Shown: positions 1 to 9,051, counted from the first letter of the stretch. The stretch is 64,000 bases of DNA from JBFWYO01 sp050186335 (GCA_050186335.1 JBFWYO010000007.1:21631-85630), one strand, 5' to 3'. Notes: a model not told the origin generated them from the letters alone. Numbers and translations: made by a program.

Positions 1-51
1 CCGCCGGCCCCGCAATTCGATCCGAACGGTCCGTCGCGCGAAACGCGCTGA
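1..51 (+). CDS. Possible C-terminal tail of a truncated upstream gene
   Basis: Frame 1 is open from the first base to a TGA at 49-51 and encodes a 16-residue tail ending ...PNGPSRETR. Its codons match the G/C-ending usage of the rest of the window, better than the other two forward frames do. It would converge on tyrS with a 9-base gap. The stretch is too short to assign a family, and the other forward frames also stay open over this distance, so this is only a suggestion of a gene continuing to the left. Confidence 0.28.
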   Translation, partial: PPAPQFDPNGPSRETR

Positions 52-60
52 CGAAGGCGA

Positions 61-1314
61 CTAGGCGGCGCGCACCAGCGCGTGCCGCTTCTTGCCGGCG
101 GACAATTTGATGACGCCGTCGCTACCGATATCCTTGCTGGTCACCAACTGCGTATCGGACGTCGCCGCTTCGTCGTTGATGCGCGCGCCGCCGCCCTTGA
201 TGAGCCGGCGCGCTTCGCCGCCCGATTGCACGAGCCCGGACCGCCGGAACAGGTCGAAGGCGGGGATTCCCCTATCGAGTTCGGCGCGCGGAATATCGAC
301 CACCGGCAAGGCGTCGCCGATCGTGCCCAATTCGAACGTCTTGCGCGCGGTTTCGGCCGCGTCCGCCGCGGCGGCGTCGCCGTGGGCGAGGCCGGTCGCC
401 GCGTTGGCCAGCAGCTTCTTCGCCTCGTTCAGCTCGGCGCCCCGCAGTTTTTCGACACGCGCGATCTCGTCGAGCGGCAGTTCGGTGAACAGCCGCAAAA
501 AGCGGCCGACATCGGCATCCTCGGTGTTGCGCCAGAACTGCCAGTAATCGTAGGCGGACAAGGCGTCTTCGTTGAGCCACACCGCACCCTGCGCGGTCTT
601 GCCCATCTTGGCGCCCGATGCCGTGGTCATCAGCGGCGACGTCAAGCCGAACAGATCGACATTGTCCGAGCGCCGGCCGAGCTCGACGCCGTTGACGATA
701 TTGCCCCACTGGTCCGAGCCGCCCATCTGCAGGATGCAACCGTGCCGCCGCGCCAGTTCGACGAAATCATACGCCTGCAGGATCATGTAGTTGAATTCGA
801 GGAACGACATCGGTTGCTCGCGTTCCAGACGCAGCTTGACGCTGTCGAAACTCAGCATCCGGTTGACCGAAAAATGACGCCCGTAATCGCGCAGGAAATC
901 GATATAGCCGAGCTTGTCGAGCCAGTCGGCGTTGTTGACCATCACCGAATCCCGCGGGCCATCGCCGAAGCGCAGGAACTTGGCGAACACTTTGCGAATC
1001 CCGGTCATGTTGTGCGCGATGTCCTCGACGCTCAACAGTTTGCGGCTTTCGTCGCGGCCGGTCGGATCGCCCACCTTGGTCGTCCCGCCGCCCATCAGCA
1101 CGATCGGCCGGTGCCCGGTTTTCTGCAGCCAGCGAAGCTTCATGATTTGCACCAGGCTGCCGACATGCAGCGATGGCGCCGTGCAGTCGAAACCGATATA
1201 GGCGGTAATCGGGCCGGCCGCGGCGCGCGCATCGAGGGCGGCTGCGTCCGTGCATTGATGGACGAAGCCTCGCTCGTGTAGAACGCGCAGAAAATCGGAC
1301 TTGAACGGGCCCAT
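61..1314 (-). CDS. tyrS: Tyrosine--tRNA ligase
   Basis: Cytoplasmic class I aminoacyl-tRNA synthetase that charges tRNA-Tyr; 417 residues, the usual length for the bacterial enzyme. The HIGH-type motif appears as HVGS within PSLHVGSLVQIMKL, and the KMSKS loop as KMGKT in ASGAKMGKTAQG. The YIGFDCTAPSLH region and GSDQWGNI are family hallmarks. A C-terminal S4-like RNA-binding stretch starts near SGGEARRLIKGGG. The frame stays open far upstream, but homology begins at MGPFKSDFLRVLHERGF, so the ATG at 1314 is preferred. It is divergent from anmK across about 100 bases, an arrangement common in alphaproteobacteria. Confidence 0.97.
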   Translation of the reverse strand: MGPFKSDFLRVLHERGFVHQCTDAAALDARAAAGPITAYIGFDCTAPSLHVGSLVQIMKLRWLQKTGHRPIVLMGGGTTKVGDPTGRDESRKLLSVEDIAHNMTGIRKVFAKFLRFGDGPRDSVMVNNADWLDKLGYIDFLRDYGRHFSVNRMLSFDSVKLRLEREQPMSFLEFNYMILQAYDFVELARRHGCILQMGGSDQWGNIVNGVELGRRSDNVDLFGLTSPLMTTASGAKMGKTAQGAVWLNEDALSAYDYWQFWRNTEDADVGRFLRLFTELPLDEIARVEKLRGAELNEAKKLLANAATGLAHGDAAAADAAETARKTFELGTIGDALPVVDIPRAELDRGIPAFDLFRRSGLVQSGGEARRLIKGGGARINDEAATSDTQLVTSKDIGSDGVIKLSAGKKRHALVRAA

Positions 1315-1416
1315 ATCGGATAGATTTGCCTGGGCTTGAGGGAAGGCGGCCCGTTTAGCACACTCGGCCGGGCGGAACAACAAAGCCGGGTCGGGATCGG
1401 CTCGACGAAGGCGAAG

Positions 1417-2550
1417 ATGGCGGACTGGCGCGACTATACGGCAATCGGGCTGATGAGCGGCACGTCGTACGACGGCGTCGACGCGGCCATGCTGCGCACC
1501 GACGGCCGCCGCCGGGTCGCGTTCGACGCCGCGACGACGACGCCCTATAGCGACGACCTGCGCCGGTCGATCGCGGCCGTGCTGGGCGGCAAGGGGCCGG
1601 TCGACGCGGTGGCGCGCGCGCTCACGGATGTCCATGCCGACGCGGTGCGGGCATTGCTGGCGAAAATGGCGATGCCGCCATCAGCGGTCGACGTCATCGG
1701 ATTTCACGGCCAAACGATTCTGCATGCGCCGCACGAACGGCGCACCTGGCAGATCGGCGAAGGGCAACGCCTGGCCGATCTCGTTGGCATCGAGGTCGTC
1801 AACGATTTCCGCACGGCCGATGTGCTGGCCGGCGGCCAGGGCGCGCCATTCGTGCCCGTGTTTCATGCCGTGCTGGCCGAAGCGTTGGCGAAGCCGCTCG
1901 CGATCCTGAATATCGGCGGCGTCTCGAACGTAACTTTCATCGGCGCCGATTTCGATGCCGGCGATCCGGCGCCGCCGCGCGAGTCGCTGCTTGCATTCGA
2001 TACCGGTCCGGGCAATGCGCTGCTGGACGATTTCGTGCGCCGGCGCACCGGGAAAAATTTCGACCGCGACGGCGCGCTCGCGATGGCCGGGCGCCCGGAT
2101 CGTTCTGCGCTGCGGCGTTTGCTGGCCAACGATTATTTCGCCCGCCGCCCGCCCAAATCCTTGGATCGCGATGCATTCGACGCCGCCGGCATCGAATCAC
2201 TCCTAACCGAGGACGGCGCCGCCACGCTGGCGGCTTTCACCGTCGAGTCGATCGGCTTGGCGCTCGAGCACCTGCCGGCGCGGCCCCGCCGCTGGCTGGT
2301 TACCGGCGGCGGCCGGCATAACCGTGCGATCATGGCCGGTCTGGCGCTGCGCCTGGCCGCGCCGGTCGATCCGGTCGAGGCCGTGGGCTGGAACGGCGAC
2401 GCCCTGGAAGCGCAAGCATTCGGCTACCTCGCCGTGCGTTCGCGGCTGGGTCTGCCGCTCAGCTTTCCCGGCACGACCGGCGTGCCGCATCCGATGCCGG
2501 GCGGCATCTTGTCCCGTCCGGCCGTCGCCGGCCCGCGGGCCGGGACTTGA
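1417..2550 (+). CDS. anmK: Anhydro-N-acetylmuramic acid kinase
   Basis: Phosphorylates and opens 1,6-anhydro-MurNAc to MurNAc-6-phosphate during recycling of cell-wall fragments in the cytoplasm. The 377-residue product carries the family signatures GLMSGTSYDGVDAAM at the N-terminus, GFHGQTILHAP, an ASKHA-type DTGPGNALLDDF motif and a C-terminal TGGGRHN segment. The ATG at 1417 is chosen because the family begins just before the GLMSGTS motif; the 27 extra in-frame codons upstream look non-coding. The downstream gene's first possible start (TTG 2547) overlaps this stop codon, so the two are probably co-transcribed. Confidence 0.96.
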   Translation: MADWRDYTAIGLMSGTSYDGVDAAMLRTDGRRRVAFDAATTTPYSDDLRRSIAAVLGGKGPVDAVARALTDVHADAVRALLAKMAMPPSAVDVIGFHGQTILHAPHERRTWQIGEGQRLADLVGIEVVNDFRTADVLAGGQGAPFVPVFHAVLAEALAKPLAILNIGGVSNVTFIGADFDAGDPAPPRESLLAFDTGPGNALLDDFVRRRTGKNFDRDGALAMAGRPDRSALRRLLANDYFARRPPKSLDRDAFDAAGIESLLTEDGAATLAAFTVESIGLALEHLPARPRRWLVTGGGRHNRAIMAGLALRLAAPVDPVEAVGWNGDALEAQAFGYLAVRSRLGLPLSFPGTTGVPHPMPGGILSRPAVAGPRAGT

Positions 2551-2561
2551 GCGGCCAATTC

Positions 2562-3263
2562 ATGTCCGAACCCACCTCGGCCGTTACTGCAGATGCATTG
2601 TCCCGCCCCTTGCTGCAACGGCCGGCGACGTTGTTTCCTTTGATTCGGCATTTGTCGTATTGGGTGACGCCGCTCTTGTATCGCTCGCCTGCGACGCCGA
2701 ATCAAATTACCGCATGCGCCATGCTGTGCGGCCTCGGCGCATCGGTCGCTTACGCATTCGATTTCTATTACTGGGATGTCGCAGCCGGGCTGCTGATGAT
2801 CCTTTGTTACGTATTCGACAATTGCGATGGCGAGATTGCGCGCCTCAAGAACATGCGTACCAAGTTCGGTGCCGCGTTCGATACGTTCGTCGACTGGCTC
2901 GTCAATTCCACCGTCTTCATCGGCATGGGAATCGGCCTCTGGCAGCGCGACGGCTGGGCCGGCTGGCTCTGGCTGGCAGCTGCGGTCGCGCTGGGCGGTA
3001 CGATCAACTATATTTCCAGCACGATGCATCATCGCCGCCACGGGACGGGGGTGCCGGATGCGCCAACCGCGCCAAAACTTGCCACATTTCGGGACCGCGC
3101 CTTGTTCGCCTTCCGCGAGCTGGCGCGCGCCGATTTCTGTTTCATCTTATTTGCCGTTGCCCTATTTCGGCTGGAATGGCTGTTGCTGCCGGCCGCCGCG
3201 GCCGGCGCGCAGGCATACTGGATCACCGCTTTCCTCAAGCGGTCGCGGACCTTTCACGTCTAG
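2562..3263 (+). CDS. CDP-alcohol phosphatidyltransferase family membrane protein
   Basis: Integral membrane enzyme of the CDP-alcohol phosphotransferase superfamily, which joins a CDP-activated lipid to an alcohol acceptor. The full catalytic signature D-x2-DG-x2-AR-x8-G-x3-D-x3-D is present and exact, beginning FDNCDGEIAR near residue 86. Several hydrophobic segments surround it. The product is 233 residues from the ATG at 2562; a TTG at 2547 would add five residues and overlap anmK by four bases. The acceptor alcohol cannot be told from sequence. It lies 6 bases ahead of a UPF0104 membrane protein, which suggests a shared lipid-related job. Confidence 0.88.
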   Translation: MSEPTSAVTADALSRPLLQRPATLFPLIRHLSYWVTPLLYRSPATPNQITACAMLCGLGASVAYAFDFYYWDVAAGLLMILCYVFDNCDGEIARLKNMRTKFGAAFDTFVDWLVNSTVFIGMGIGLWQRDGWAGWLWLAAAVALGGTINYISSTMHHRRHGTGVPDAPTAPKLATFRDRALFAFRELARADFCFILFAVALFRLEWLLLPAAAAGAQAYWITAFLKRSRTFHV

Positions 3264-3269
3264 CGGTCG

Positions 3270-4292
3270 ATGCGCGTTCTGAAGCTTGTCTATCTGCTGG
3301 TCGGCCTGGCGCTGCTCGGCCTGCTGTTATGGCAGGCGGATCTCGGCGAGGTCGGCACGCGGCTGTGGCAGGTCGGCTGGTGGTTGCTGCCGATCTGCCT
3401 GATTCACTTCGTCGCCTTCATGCTCGACGTGTGGGCCTGGCAGTTCTCCCTTCTGGCCGTGCGGCCGGGCGATGCGCGCTGGACGTATCGCCTTTGGAAG
3501 CTGCGCATGGCAGGCGAGGCGTACAACAACATCACGCCGCTCGCTTCGGTCGGCGGCGAACCGCTCAAAGCGATCCTGCTGAAATCCCACTACGGCATCG
3601 GCTTTCGCGACGGCATCGCGTCGCTGGTGCTGGCTCGCACCGTCATACTTATGGGGCTGCTGCCGTTTCTCGCCATCGGTTTCGTATTCGTGCTGCAGTC
3701 GCCGAAACTGCCGCAGACCTATCAGGTGGTCGCCGGGGCCGGGCTGGCGGCGTTCACATTGGCGGTGCTGCTTTTTTTTGCCGTGCAACGGTACAAAGTG
3801 TCGTCGCTCGCCGGTACGTTTCTGGCGCGCGGGCGCCTGCGTCATAGGATCGAATCGGTACTCCATCAGATTCGCGAGATGGAAGGACGGCTGATCCACT
3901 TCTACACGCGGCATCCGAGGCGCGTGATCGGCGCGGTGCTGTTCGCGTTCTTGAACTGGGCCATCGGCGTCATCGAGATCTGGGTTATCATGTACGCGGT
4001 CGGCGTGCCGATCTCCTGGTCCGACGCGCTGATCATCGAGGCCATGACGCAACTGGTCCGCGCCGGAGTCTTTTTCATCCCGGCCGGCATTGGCGTGCAG
4101 GAAGGCACGTTCGTGCTGTTGTGCGCGGCGCTCACCGGCAATCCGTCGGTCGGATTGGCCGTCGCTGGCGTACGCCGCGTCAAGGAACTGATCTGGATCG
4201 TTTGGGGGGTCGCGCTCGGTTGGACCTATTCGATGCGCCCGGGCGACGCCGCGCGCGCGGCGAAGCGGATCGAGCGAAGCAAGGATATGTAA
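3270..4292 (+). CDS. UPF0104 / lysylphosphatidylglycerol synthase-type transmembrane protein
   Basis: A 340-residue polytopic inner-membrane protein of the family that includes the flippase half of MprF and the hopanoid-locus protein HpnL. Family hallmarks are SVGGEPLKAILLK near residue 95 and FFIPAGIGVQEG near residue 270. Roughly eight hydrophobic helices are visible. Such proteins are thought to move or present polar lipids; the substrate here is unknown. It follows the CDP-alcohol phosphotransferase by 6 bases with no promoter between, so an operon is likely. No hopanoid cyclase gene is in the window, so an HpnL role is not supported by context. Confidence 0.85.
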   Translation: MRVLKLVYLLVGLALLGLLLWQADLGEVGTRLWQVGWWLLPICLIHFVAFMLDVWAWQFSLLAVRPGDARWTYRLWKLRMAGEAYNNITPLASVGGEPLKAILLKSHYGIGFRDGIASLVLARTVILMGLLPFLAIGFVFVLQSPKLPQTYQVVAGAGLAAFTLAVLLFFAVQRYKVSSLAGTFLARGRLRHRIESVLHQIREMEGRLIHFYTRHPRRVIGAVLFAFLNWAIGVIEIWVIMYAVGVPISWSDALIIEAMTQLVRAGVFFIPAGIGVQEGTFVLLCAALTGNPSVGLAVAGVRRVKELIWIVWGVALGWTYSMRPGDAARAAKRIERSKDM

Positions 4293-4328
4293 CGTGGAAC
4301 GATCGCGCGCCCGAACCAGGCGTCGCGC

Positions 4329-4976
4329 TTAGCGCCCAACCTTGGCGTGCGTATCGAGATAATCCTCGACGTGCTTGATCAGCTTGTCCATGTGCTCGCT
4401 GAAGAAGTGATCGGCACCTTTGACCACCTTGTAGGTGATCTTGATACCCTTCTGGCTGGACAGCTTGGTGACCAGCTTGGTCACGTATTCCTCGGGAACC
4501 ACCCGGTCGGCGTCGCCATGCACGATCATGCCGGAGGACGGGCAGGGCGCCAGGAAGCCGAAATCGAAAATGTTGGCCGGCGGCGATACCGAGATGAAAC
4601 CGTCGATTTCCGGCCGGCGCATGAGCAATTGCATGCTGATCCAGGCGCCGAACGAAAAGCCGGAAATCCAGCACGCGGCCGAATTCGGGTTGTGCGCCTG
4701 CAGCCAATCGAGCGCCGCCGCCGCGTCGGTCAATTCGCCTTCGCCGCGGTCGAACGTGCCCTGCGAGCGGCCGACGCCGCGGAAATTGAAGCGCAGGCAC
4801 GAGAAACCGCGCCGCGCGTAGGCATGGTACAAATTATAGATGACCTTGTTGTTCATCGTCCCGCCGTGCTCTGGGTGCGGGTGGAGGAACAGGGCAACCG
4901 GCGCGTTCGGCACCTTGCTTTGGTGGTAACGGCCTTCGAGGCGACCTTCCGGTCCAGCAAATATCACGTCGGGCAT
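4329..4976 (-). CDS. Alpha/beta hydrolase (COG2945-like)
   Basis: Cytoplasmic serine hydrolase of 215 residues. The nucleophile elbow is GFSFGAW, the acid probably lies in HGDADRVVP, and the histidine in KGADHFFSEH; LHPHPEHGGTM near the N-terminus forms the oxyanion region typical of this short subfamily. The ATG at 4976 (MPDVIFAGPEGRLEG) is preferred over one 15 codons upstream because the family starts with this strand. It converges on the UPF0104 gene with 36 bases between stop codons. The physiological substrate is unknown. Confidence 0.88.
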   Translation of the reverse strand: MPDVIFAGPEGRLEGRYHQSKVPNAPVALFLHPHPEHGGTMNNKVIYNLYHAYARRGFSCLRFNFRGVGRSQGTFDRGEGELTDAAAALDWLQAHNPNSAACWISGFSFGAWISMQLLMRRPEIDGFISVSPPANIFDFGFLAPCPSSGMIVHGDADRVVPEEYVTKLVTKLSSQKGIKITYKVVKGADHFFSEHMDKLIKHVEDYLDTHAKVGR

Positions 4977-5078
4977 GGGCCGGCTTATAGCCGGGCGATC
5001 CCGGAGTTGCAACGGTTGCATACGAGATTTGCCCGATTCTAGAGGGTGTTATGGCGATTGGTGGGCTGCGCAGGCCGC

Positions 5079-5107
5079 TTGACCGCGGGCGCGCGGGAAA
5101 CTATGTC
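5079..5107 (+). promoter_or_regulatory. Candidate sigma-70-type promoter for cysE
   Basis: TTGACC (5079-5084) and TATGTC (5102-5107) are separated by 17 bases, a good housekeeping-type arrangement. It predicts a start near 5114 and a leader of about 59 bases before the cysE ATG. It is the best match in the 196-base gap after the divergently oriented hydrolase gene. Confidence 0.45.
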
Positions 5108-5172
5108 CAAAGGGCCGGAAAATTAGACCCTTTACGTTGCCGCCACCGTTCCGGCTGAAAGCGCAGGCCGCC

Positions 5173-5910
5173 ATGTTCCGGGGCACGATCGAACTAATCG
5201 AATCCATCCGTAAGCGCGATCCGGCCGTGAAATCGCGCCTGGAGGTCCTGTTTACCTACCCCGGCGTCCACGCGCTGATGTTTTATCGCATCGCGAACTG
5301 GTATTGGCGGCACAAGCTGTACTTCCTTGGCCGGCTGACGTCCCAGTTCGGTCGATTCAGCAGCGGTATCGAGATCCATCCGGGCGCCACCATCGGCAAG
5401 CGTCTGTTCATCGACCACGGCATGGGCGTGGTGATCGGCGAAACCGCGGAAATCGGCGACGACGTCACCCTGTATCACGGCGTGACCCTTGGCGGCGTCG
5501 CGCCGTCCGTCGATTCCGACAAGCAGCGCAGCGTCAAGCGCCATCCCACGCTGAAGAACGGCGTGATCGTCGGTTCGGGCGCTCAGGTGCTCGGACCGAT
5601 AACGGTTGGCGAGGGCGCGCGCGTCGGCGCCAATGCGGTTGTCATTGCCGAGGTACCGCCGGGCGTCACCGTCACCGGCATTCCCGCGCGGATCATGATG
5701 CCGCGCGATCGCGAGAAACAAAAAGCCTTCGTCGCCTATGGCACGCCGATCGACGGTTCGCCCGATCCGGTCATCCAGGCGATCGACGCGCTGCGCACGC
5801 AGGTGTCCACGATGGGCGAACGCATCACCGAATTGGAAGCCGAACTCGGGCGCCGCAAGGACGGCGATGCGCCGGACATTCGCCCGGCACGCTCGGCCAA
5901 GCAGGCGTAA
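5173..5910 (+). CDS. cysE: Serine O-acetyltransferase (short CysE/EpsC type)
   Basis: Acetylates L-serine to O-acetylserine, the carbon skeleton for cysteine. The 245-residue product is the short class that lacks most of the helical N-domain. It has a left-handed beta-helix of hexapeptide repeats (GIEIHPGATIGKRLFIDH onward), the diagnostic LYHGVTLGG loop, and a final helix-rich tail. The ATG at 5173 starts the conserved RGTIELIESIRKRDP segment; a TTG 12 codons upstream looks less likely. Two cysteine desulfurases follow, so it sits at the head of a cysteine-to-Fe-S supply line. Confidence 0.93.
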   Translation: MFRGTIELIESIRKRDPAVKSRLEVLFTYPGVHALMFYRIANWYWRHKLYFLGRLTSQFGRFSSGIEIHPGATIGKRLFIDHGMGVVIGETAEIGDDVTLYHGVTLGGVAPSVDSDKQRSVKRHPTLKNGVIVGSGAQVLGPITVGEGARVGANAVVIAEVPPGVTVTGIPARIMMPRDREKQKAFVAYGTPIDGSPDPVIQAIDALRTQVSTMGERITELEAELGRRKDGDAPDIRPARSAKQA

Positions 5911-5954
5911 GTGCCGCGCGCCGCCGCCGCACGGCGGGCGGGAGGACGGCTGAA

Positions 5955-7058
5955 GTGACGCCGGTTTATCTCGATTACAACGCCACCGCACCGATGCGGC
6001 CCGAGGCCATCGCGGCGTGGAACGACGCCGCGGTCCAACCCGGCAACGCTTCGTCGGTGCATTTCTTTGGCCGCCAGGCGCGCAAGCGCGTTGAACTTGC
6101 GCGGGACCACGTCGCGCGATTGATCGGGGCCAGAGCGACGCAGGTCGTCTTTACCGGCAGCGGCACGGAGGCGAATAACCTTGTGTTGCGCGGTTCCGCC
6201 GGCCGCGAAATCCTTGTCTCGGCCGTCGAGCACGATTCGATTCTGCAGACCGCGCCCGGCGCAGTTCGCATTGCGGTGGACGCGGATGGACTCGTGCGCG
6301 CCGAGGCGTTTGACTTGGCGTTGAAGCAAAGTGCCGCGCCCAAGCTGGTGTCGGTGCAACTGGCCAACAATGAAACCGGCGTTCTGCAGGACGTCGCGAA
6401 ACTTGCGGTCCGCGCGCACGAAGCCGGTGCCTGGGTCCATTGCGATGCGGTACAAGCGGTCGGCAAAGTGCCGGTGAATTTTGCCGCGCTCGGCATCGAT
6501 CTGCTGAGCGTCTCGGCGCACAAAATGGGCGGGCCGCAGGGCGTCGGCGCCCTGGTCGTCGCCGATCCAATTCAGTTGCTCCCCGTGCTCACCGGCGGCG
6601 GGCAGGAACGGGGGCGACGCGCGGGCACGGAAAATGTCGCCGGTATCGCCGCCTTCGGCGCGGCGGCCGAAGCGGCGCAGCACGATCTCGCCAAATACGC
6701 GGCGTTGAGCCAATGGCGCGACCGGATCGAGCGCGAGATCATGCAACGCGTGCCGGCGGCGCGAACATACGGCCGGGGCGTCGCGCGGTTGCCCAATACG
6801 GTTTGCCTGGGCTGTCCGGGCCTAGCGGCGGAAACGCAGGTCATGGCGCTCGATCTCGACGGCATTGCGGTCAGCGCCGGCTCGGCCTGTTCGTCGGGCA
6901 AGGTGCGGGCGTCCCACGTGCTCAAGGCGATGGGGCTGACCGATGCCGAAGCCAGTTCGGCCATTCGCATCAGCCTCGGTTGGGGCACGCAAGAGGCCGA
7001 TATTGATCGGTTTGTCGCAGCCTGGTGCACCCTTGCCAGCCGGCGTGGCGCGGCGTAG
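5955..7058 (+). CDS. Cysteine desulfurase, NifS-like (first of three)
   Basis: PLP enzyme that removes sulfur from cysteine as an enzyme-bound persulfide; 367 residues. The fold begins YLDYNATAPMRPEA. The PLP lysine lies in SVSAHKMGGPQG, and the persulfide cysteine in SAGSACSSGK with the following SHVLKAMG. The start is GTG at 5955, preceded at 8 bases by a clear GGAGGA ribosome site (5941-5946); no closer ATG keeps the conserved first strand. It lies 44 bases after cysE and 35 bases before a second desulfurase of the same class, probably in one transcript. Confidence 0.92.
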   Translation: MTPVYLDYNATAPMRPEAIAAWNDAAVQPGNASSVHFFGRQARKRVELARDHVARLIGARATQVVFTGSGTEANNLVLRGSAGREILVSAVEHDSILQTAPGAVRIAVDADGLVRAEAFDLALKQSAAPKLVSVQLANNETGVLQDVAKLAVRAHEAGAWVHCDAVQAVGKVPVNFAALGIDLLSVSAHKMGGPQGVGALVVADPIQLLPVLTGGGQERGRRAGTENVAGIAAFGAAAEAAQHDLAKYAALSQWRDRIEREIMQRVPAARTYGRGVARLPNTVCLGCPGLAAETQVMALDLDGIAVSAGSACSSGKVRASHVLKAMGLTDAEASSAIRISLGWGTQEADIDRFVAAWCTLASRRGAA

Positions 7059-7093
7059 TGGTGCGGCTCGTACCCCGGGAGCGTGGTTAGCAG

Positions 7094-8278
7094 ATGGCCG
7101 CCAATACGCCGAAAACGCCGATCTACTTGGATTATCACGCCACTACTCCGGTCGATCCGCGTGTGCTGGCAACGATGCTGCCGTGGTTCACGGAAAAGTT
7201 CGGCAACCCGAACAGCGTTCAGCATGCGCATGGTCGTGCAGCCGAAGCCGCGGTCGAAGCGGGGCGCGCGCAAGTTGCTGCGCTGATCGGCGCGGAGGCA
7301 CGCGAGATCGTATTCACCTCGGGTGCCACCGAAGCCAACAATCTGGCGATCAAAGGTGCGGTCGAGTTTCACCGCCGGCACAAAACCGGCCCCGCACACA
7401 TCGTCACGTTGACGACCGAACATAAATGCGTGCTGGAAAGCTGCCGCGCTCTGGAACGCGACGGCGCGGCCGTGACTTACCTCCCCGTGCAAGCCGACGG
7501 CTTGCTCGATCTTAACCGATTTGCGGCGGTCCTGACCGAGCAAACGATCTTGGTGTCGGTGCTGATGGCGCATAACGAGATCGGCGTGATTCAGGATATT
7601 GCCGCGATCGGGGCCCTGTGCCGCGAACGCGGCATTCTGTTGCATACGGATGCGGCGCAAGCGGTCGGCAAGATCCCGATCGATGTGGATGCGCTTAATG
7701 TCGATTTGCTGAGCATGTCGGGCCACAAGTTCTATGCGCCGAAGGGCATCGGCGTCCTCTACGTGCGCCGCCGACCGCGCGCGCGGCTGGAGCCGATCAT
7801 CAGCGGCGGCGGACAGGAGCGTGGCCTGCGCTCGGGCACGCTACCAGTGCCGCTGTGCGTAGGGATAGGTATGGCGGCACAATTGGCTCAACACGAGATG
7901 ACGGACGAAGCGGATCGCATGACCAAGTTGCGCGACCGTTTGCTGGCCGGACTGCGTGCGCGCCAGCCAAATTTGATCGTCAACGGCGACATGCGGCATC
8001 GCCTGCCCGGAAACCTGAACGTGGCCTTTCCCAACATCGATTCGACCGAGTTGCTGACGCAGCTTAGCGATGTTTCGGTCTCGACCGGCTCGGCTTGCAT
8101 TTCCTCGGAGGTCGAGCCGTCATACGTGCTGCGGGCGCTCGGCCTGCCGAAAGTAGTCTCGAACGCCAGTATTCGCATCGGCCTCGGCCGCTTCACCACC
8201 GAAGCAGAGATCGATTACGCCGTGGTCCATATTGCCGACACGATCGGCGCACGGCGCGCGCATGTCAGGCGCGCCTGA
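7094..8278 (+). CDS. iscS: Cysteine desulfurase, IscS-like (second of three)
   Basis: A 394-residue PLP-dependent desulfurase close to the IscS group. It starts IYLDYHATTPVDPRVL; the PLP lysine is in SMSGHKFYAPKG, substrate contacts lie in GGGQERGLRSGT, and the persulfide cysteine in STGSACISSEVEPSYVL. It likely supplies sulfur for Fe-S clusters and possibly for MnmA-dependent tRNA thiolation. It is not a recent duplicate of the preceding gene: the active-site loops and C-termini differ (SACSSGKVR versus SACISSEVE). No IscU sits beside it; the only scaffold gene is sufU, 6 kb downstream. Confidence 0.93.
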   Translation: MAANTPKTPIYLDYHATTPVDPRVLATMLPWFTEKFGNPNSVQHAHGRAAEAAVEAGRAQVAALIGAEAREIVFTSGATEANNLAIKGAVEFHRRHKTGPAHIVTLTTEHKCVLESCRALERDGAAVTYLPVQADGLLDLNRFAAVLTEQTILVSVLMAHNEIGVIQDIAAIGALCRERGILLHTDAAQAVGKIPIDVDALNVDLLSMSGHKFYAPKGIGVLYVRRRPRARLEPIISGGGQERGLRSGTLPVPLCVGIGMAAQLAQHEMTDEADRMTKLRDRLLAGLRARQPNLIVNGDMRHRLPGNLNVAFPNIDSTELLTQLSDVSVSTGSACISSEVEPSYVLRALGLPKVVSNASIRIGLGRFTTEAEIDYAVVHIADTIGARRAHVRRA

Positions 8279-8301
8279 ATCGATTGATCGGAGGGCAGGG
8301 A

Positions 8302-9051
8302 ATGCGGCGTGGTTTGGTGTTGGTGGCCTGGTGTTGCGCGACCCTGCTGAGTGCCTGCTCCTCGACCGACGATTCGACCCGCGGCCCCTCGCTTTCGCCG
8401 CATCAGGCGCGGCGTTACGTGCCGTATCCCGCGACCGGCGCGGTATCGTTCAAGACGCCGGACGCTAGTGCCTACGCGCAACGCCTGATCGACGTTGCCG
8501 CCGACGAATGGACGTATTTCGGCCGGCAACTCACCGGCAAGTACAATCGCGCCGGCTACAAGGAGAACGATCGCGGCTATCGCGAGCGCGTAATCCGCTA
8601 TTGGCGCGAAGGCACCGGGCGCGCCGTGACCGATACGGTCAATATCGGTTGGTCCGGGGCGTTCATTGCCTATGTGATGAAATTGTCTGGCACGGGCCGC
8701 GACTGGGTCTATTCCGGGTCGCACGGCGGTTATATCCGCATGGCCATCGAAAACCGCAAGAACGGCAACCGCAACGCGGCATTTGCCGGCTTCCGCCTGG
8801 ACGAATACGCGCCGAAGCCCGGCGATCTGGTCTGCGCGCGCCTGCAACGCAACGTCAGCTACGATCGCTACCCAGCCGATTTCGCGGCCCATTGCGACGT
8901 CGTCGTCGCCAAACGCCCCGGCGAGCTGCACGTCATCGGCGGCAACCTGACGGATTCGGTGTCGATGCGCTTCATCGACACCGACGATCGCGGCCGGGTG
9001 GTCGACACCACGAAGACCGGGTGGTTCGTGGTGATCCAGAACCGGAAGTAG
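8302..9051 (+). CDS. DUF2272-family lipoprotein
   Basis: A 249-residue exported lipoprotein. Residues 1-19 form a lipoprotein signal with lipobox LSAC and lipidation at Cys19. The mature domain contains NIGWSGAFIAYVMKLSG, GDLVCARLQRN and AAHCDVVVAKR, a pattern I associate with DUF2272, whose members resemble cysteine/histidine (CHAP-like) folds. Here the position after the tryptophan is Ser rather than Cys. A GGAGGG site lies just upstream of the ATG. It separates the desulfurases from the Fe-S regulator by only 23 bases on its left side, so it is probably in the same operon although its link to Fe-S metabolism is unclear. Confidence 0.84.
   Translation: MRRGLVLVAWCCATLLSACSSTDDSTRGPSLSPHQARRYVPYPATGAVSFKTPDASAYAQRLIDVAADEWTYFGRQLTGKYNRAGYKENDRGYRERVIRYWREGTGRAVTDTVNIGWSGAFIAYVMKLSGTGRDWVYSGSHGGYIRMAIENRKNGNRNAAFAGFRLDEYAPKPGDLVCARLQRNVSYDRYPADFAAHCDVVVAKRPGELHVIGGNLTDSVSMRFIDTDDRGRVVDTTKTGWFVVIQNRK

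Noticed and set aside
2324..3847. Very long Arg/Ala-rich forward frame across anmK and the two membrane genes
   Set aside because: High GC suppresses stop codons; the true frames carry exact family motifs, while this one is Arg/Ala/Pro-rich without any motif.
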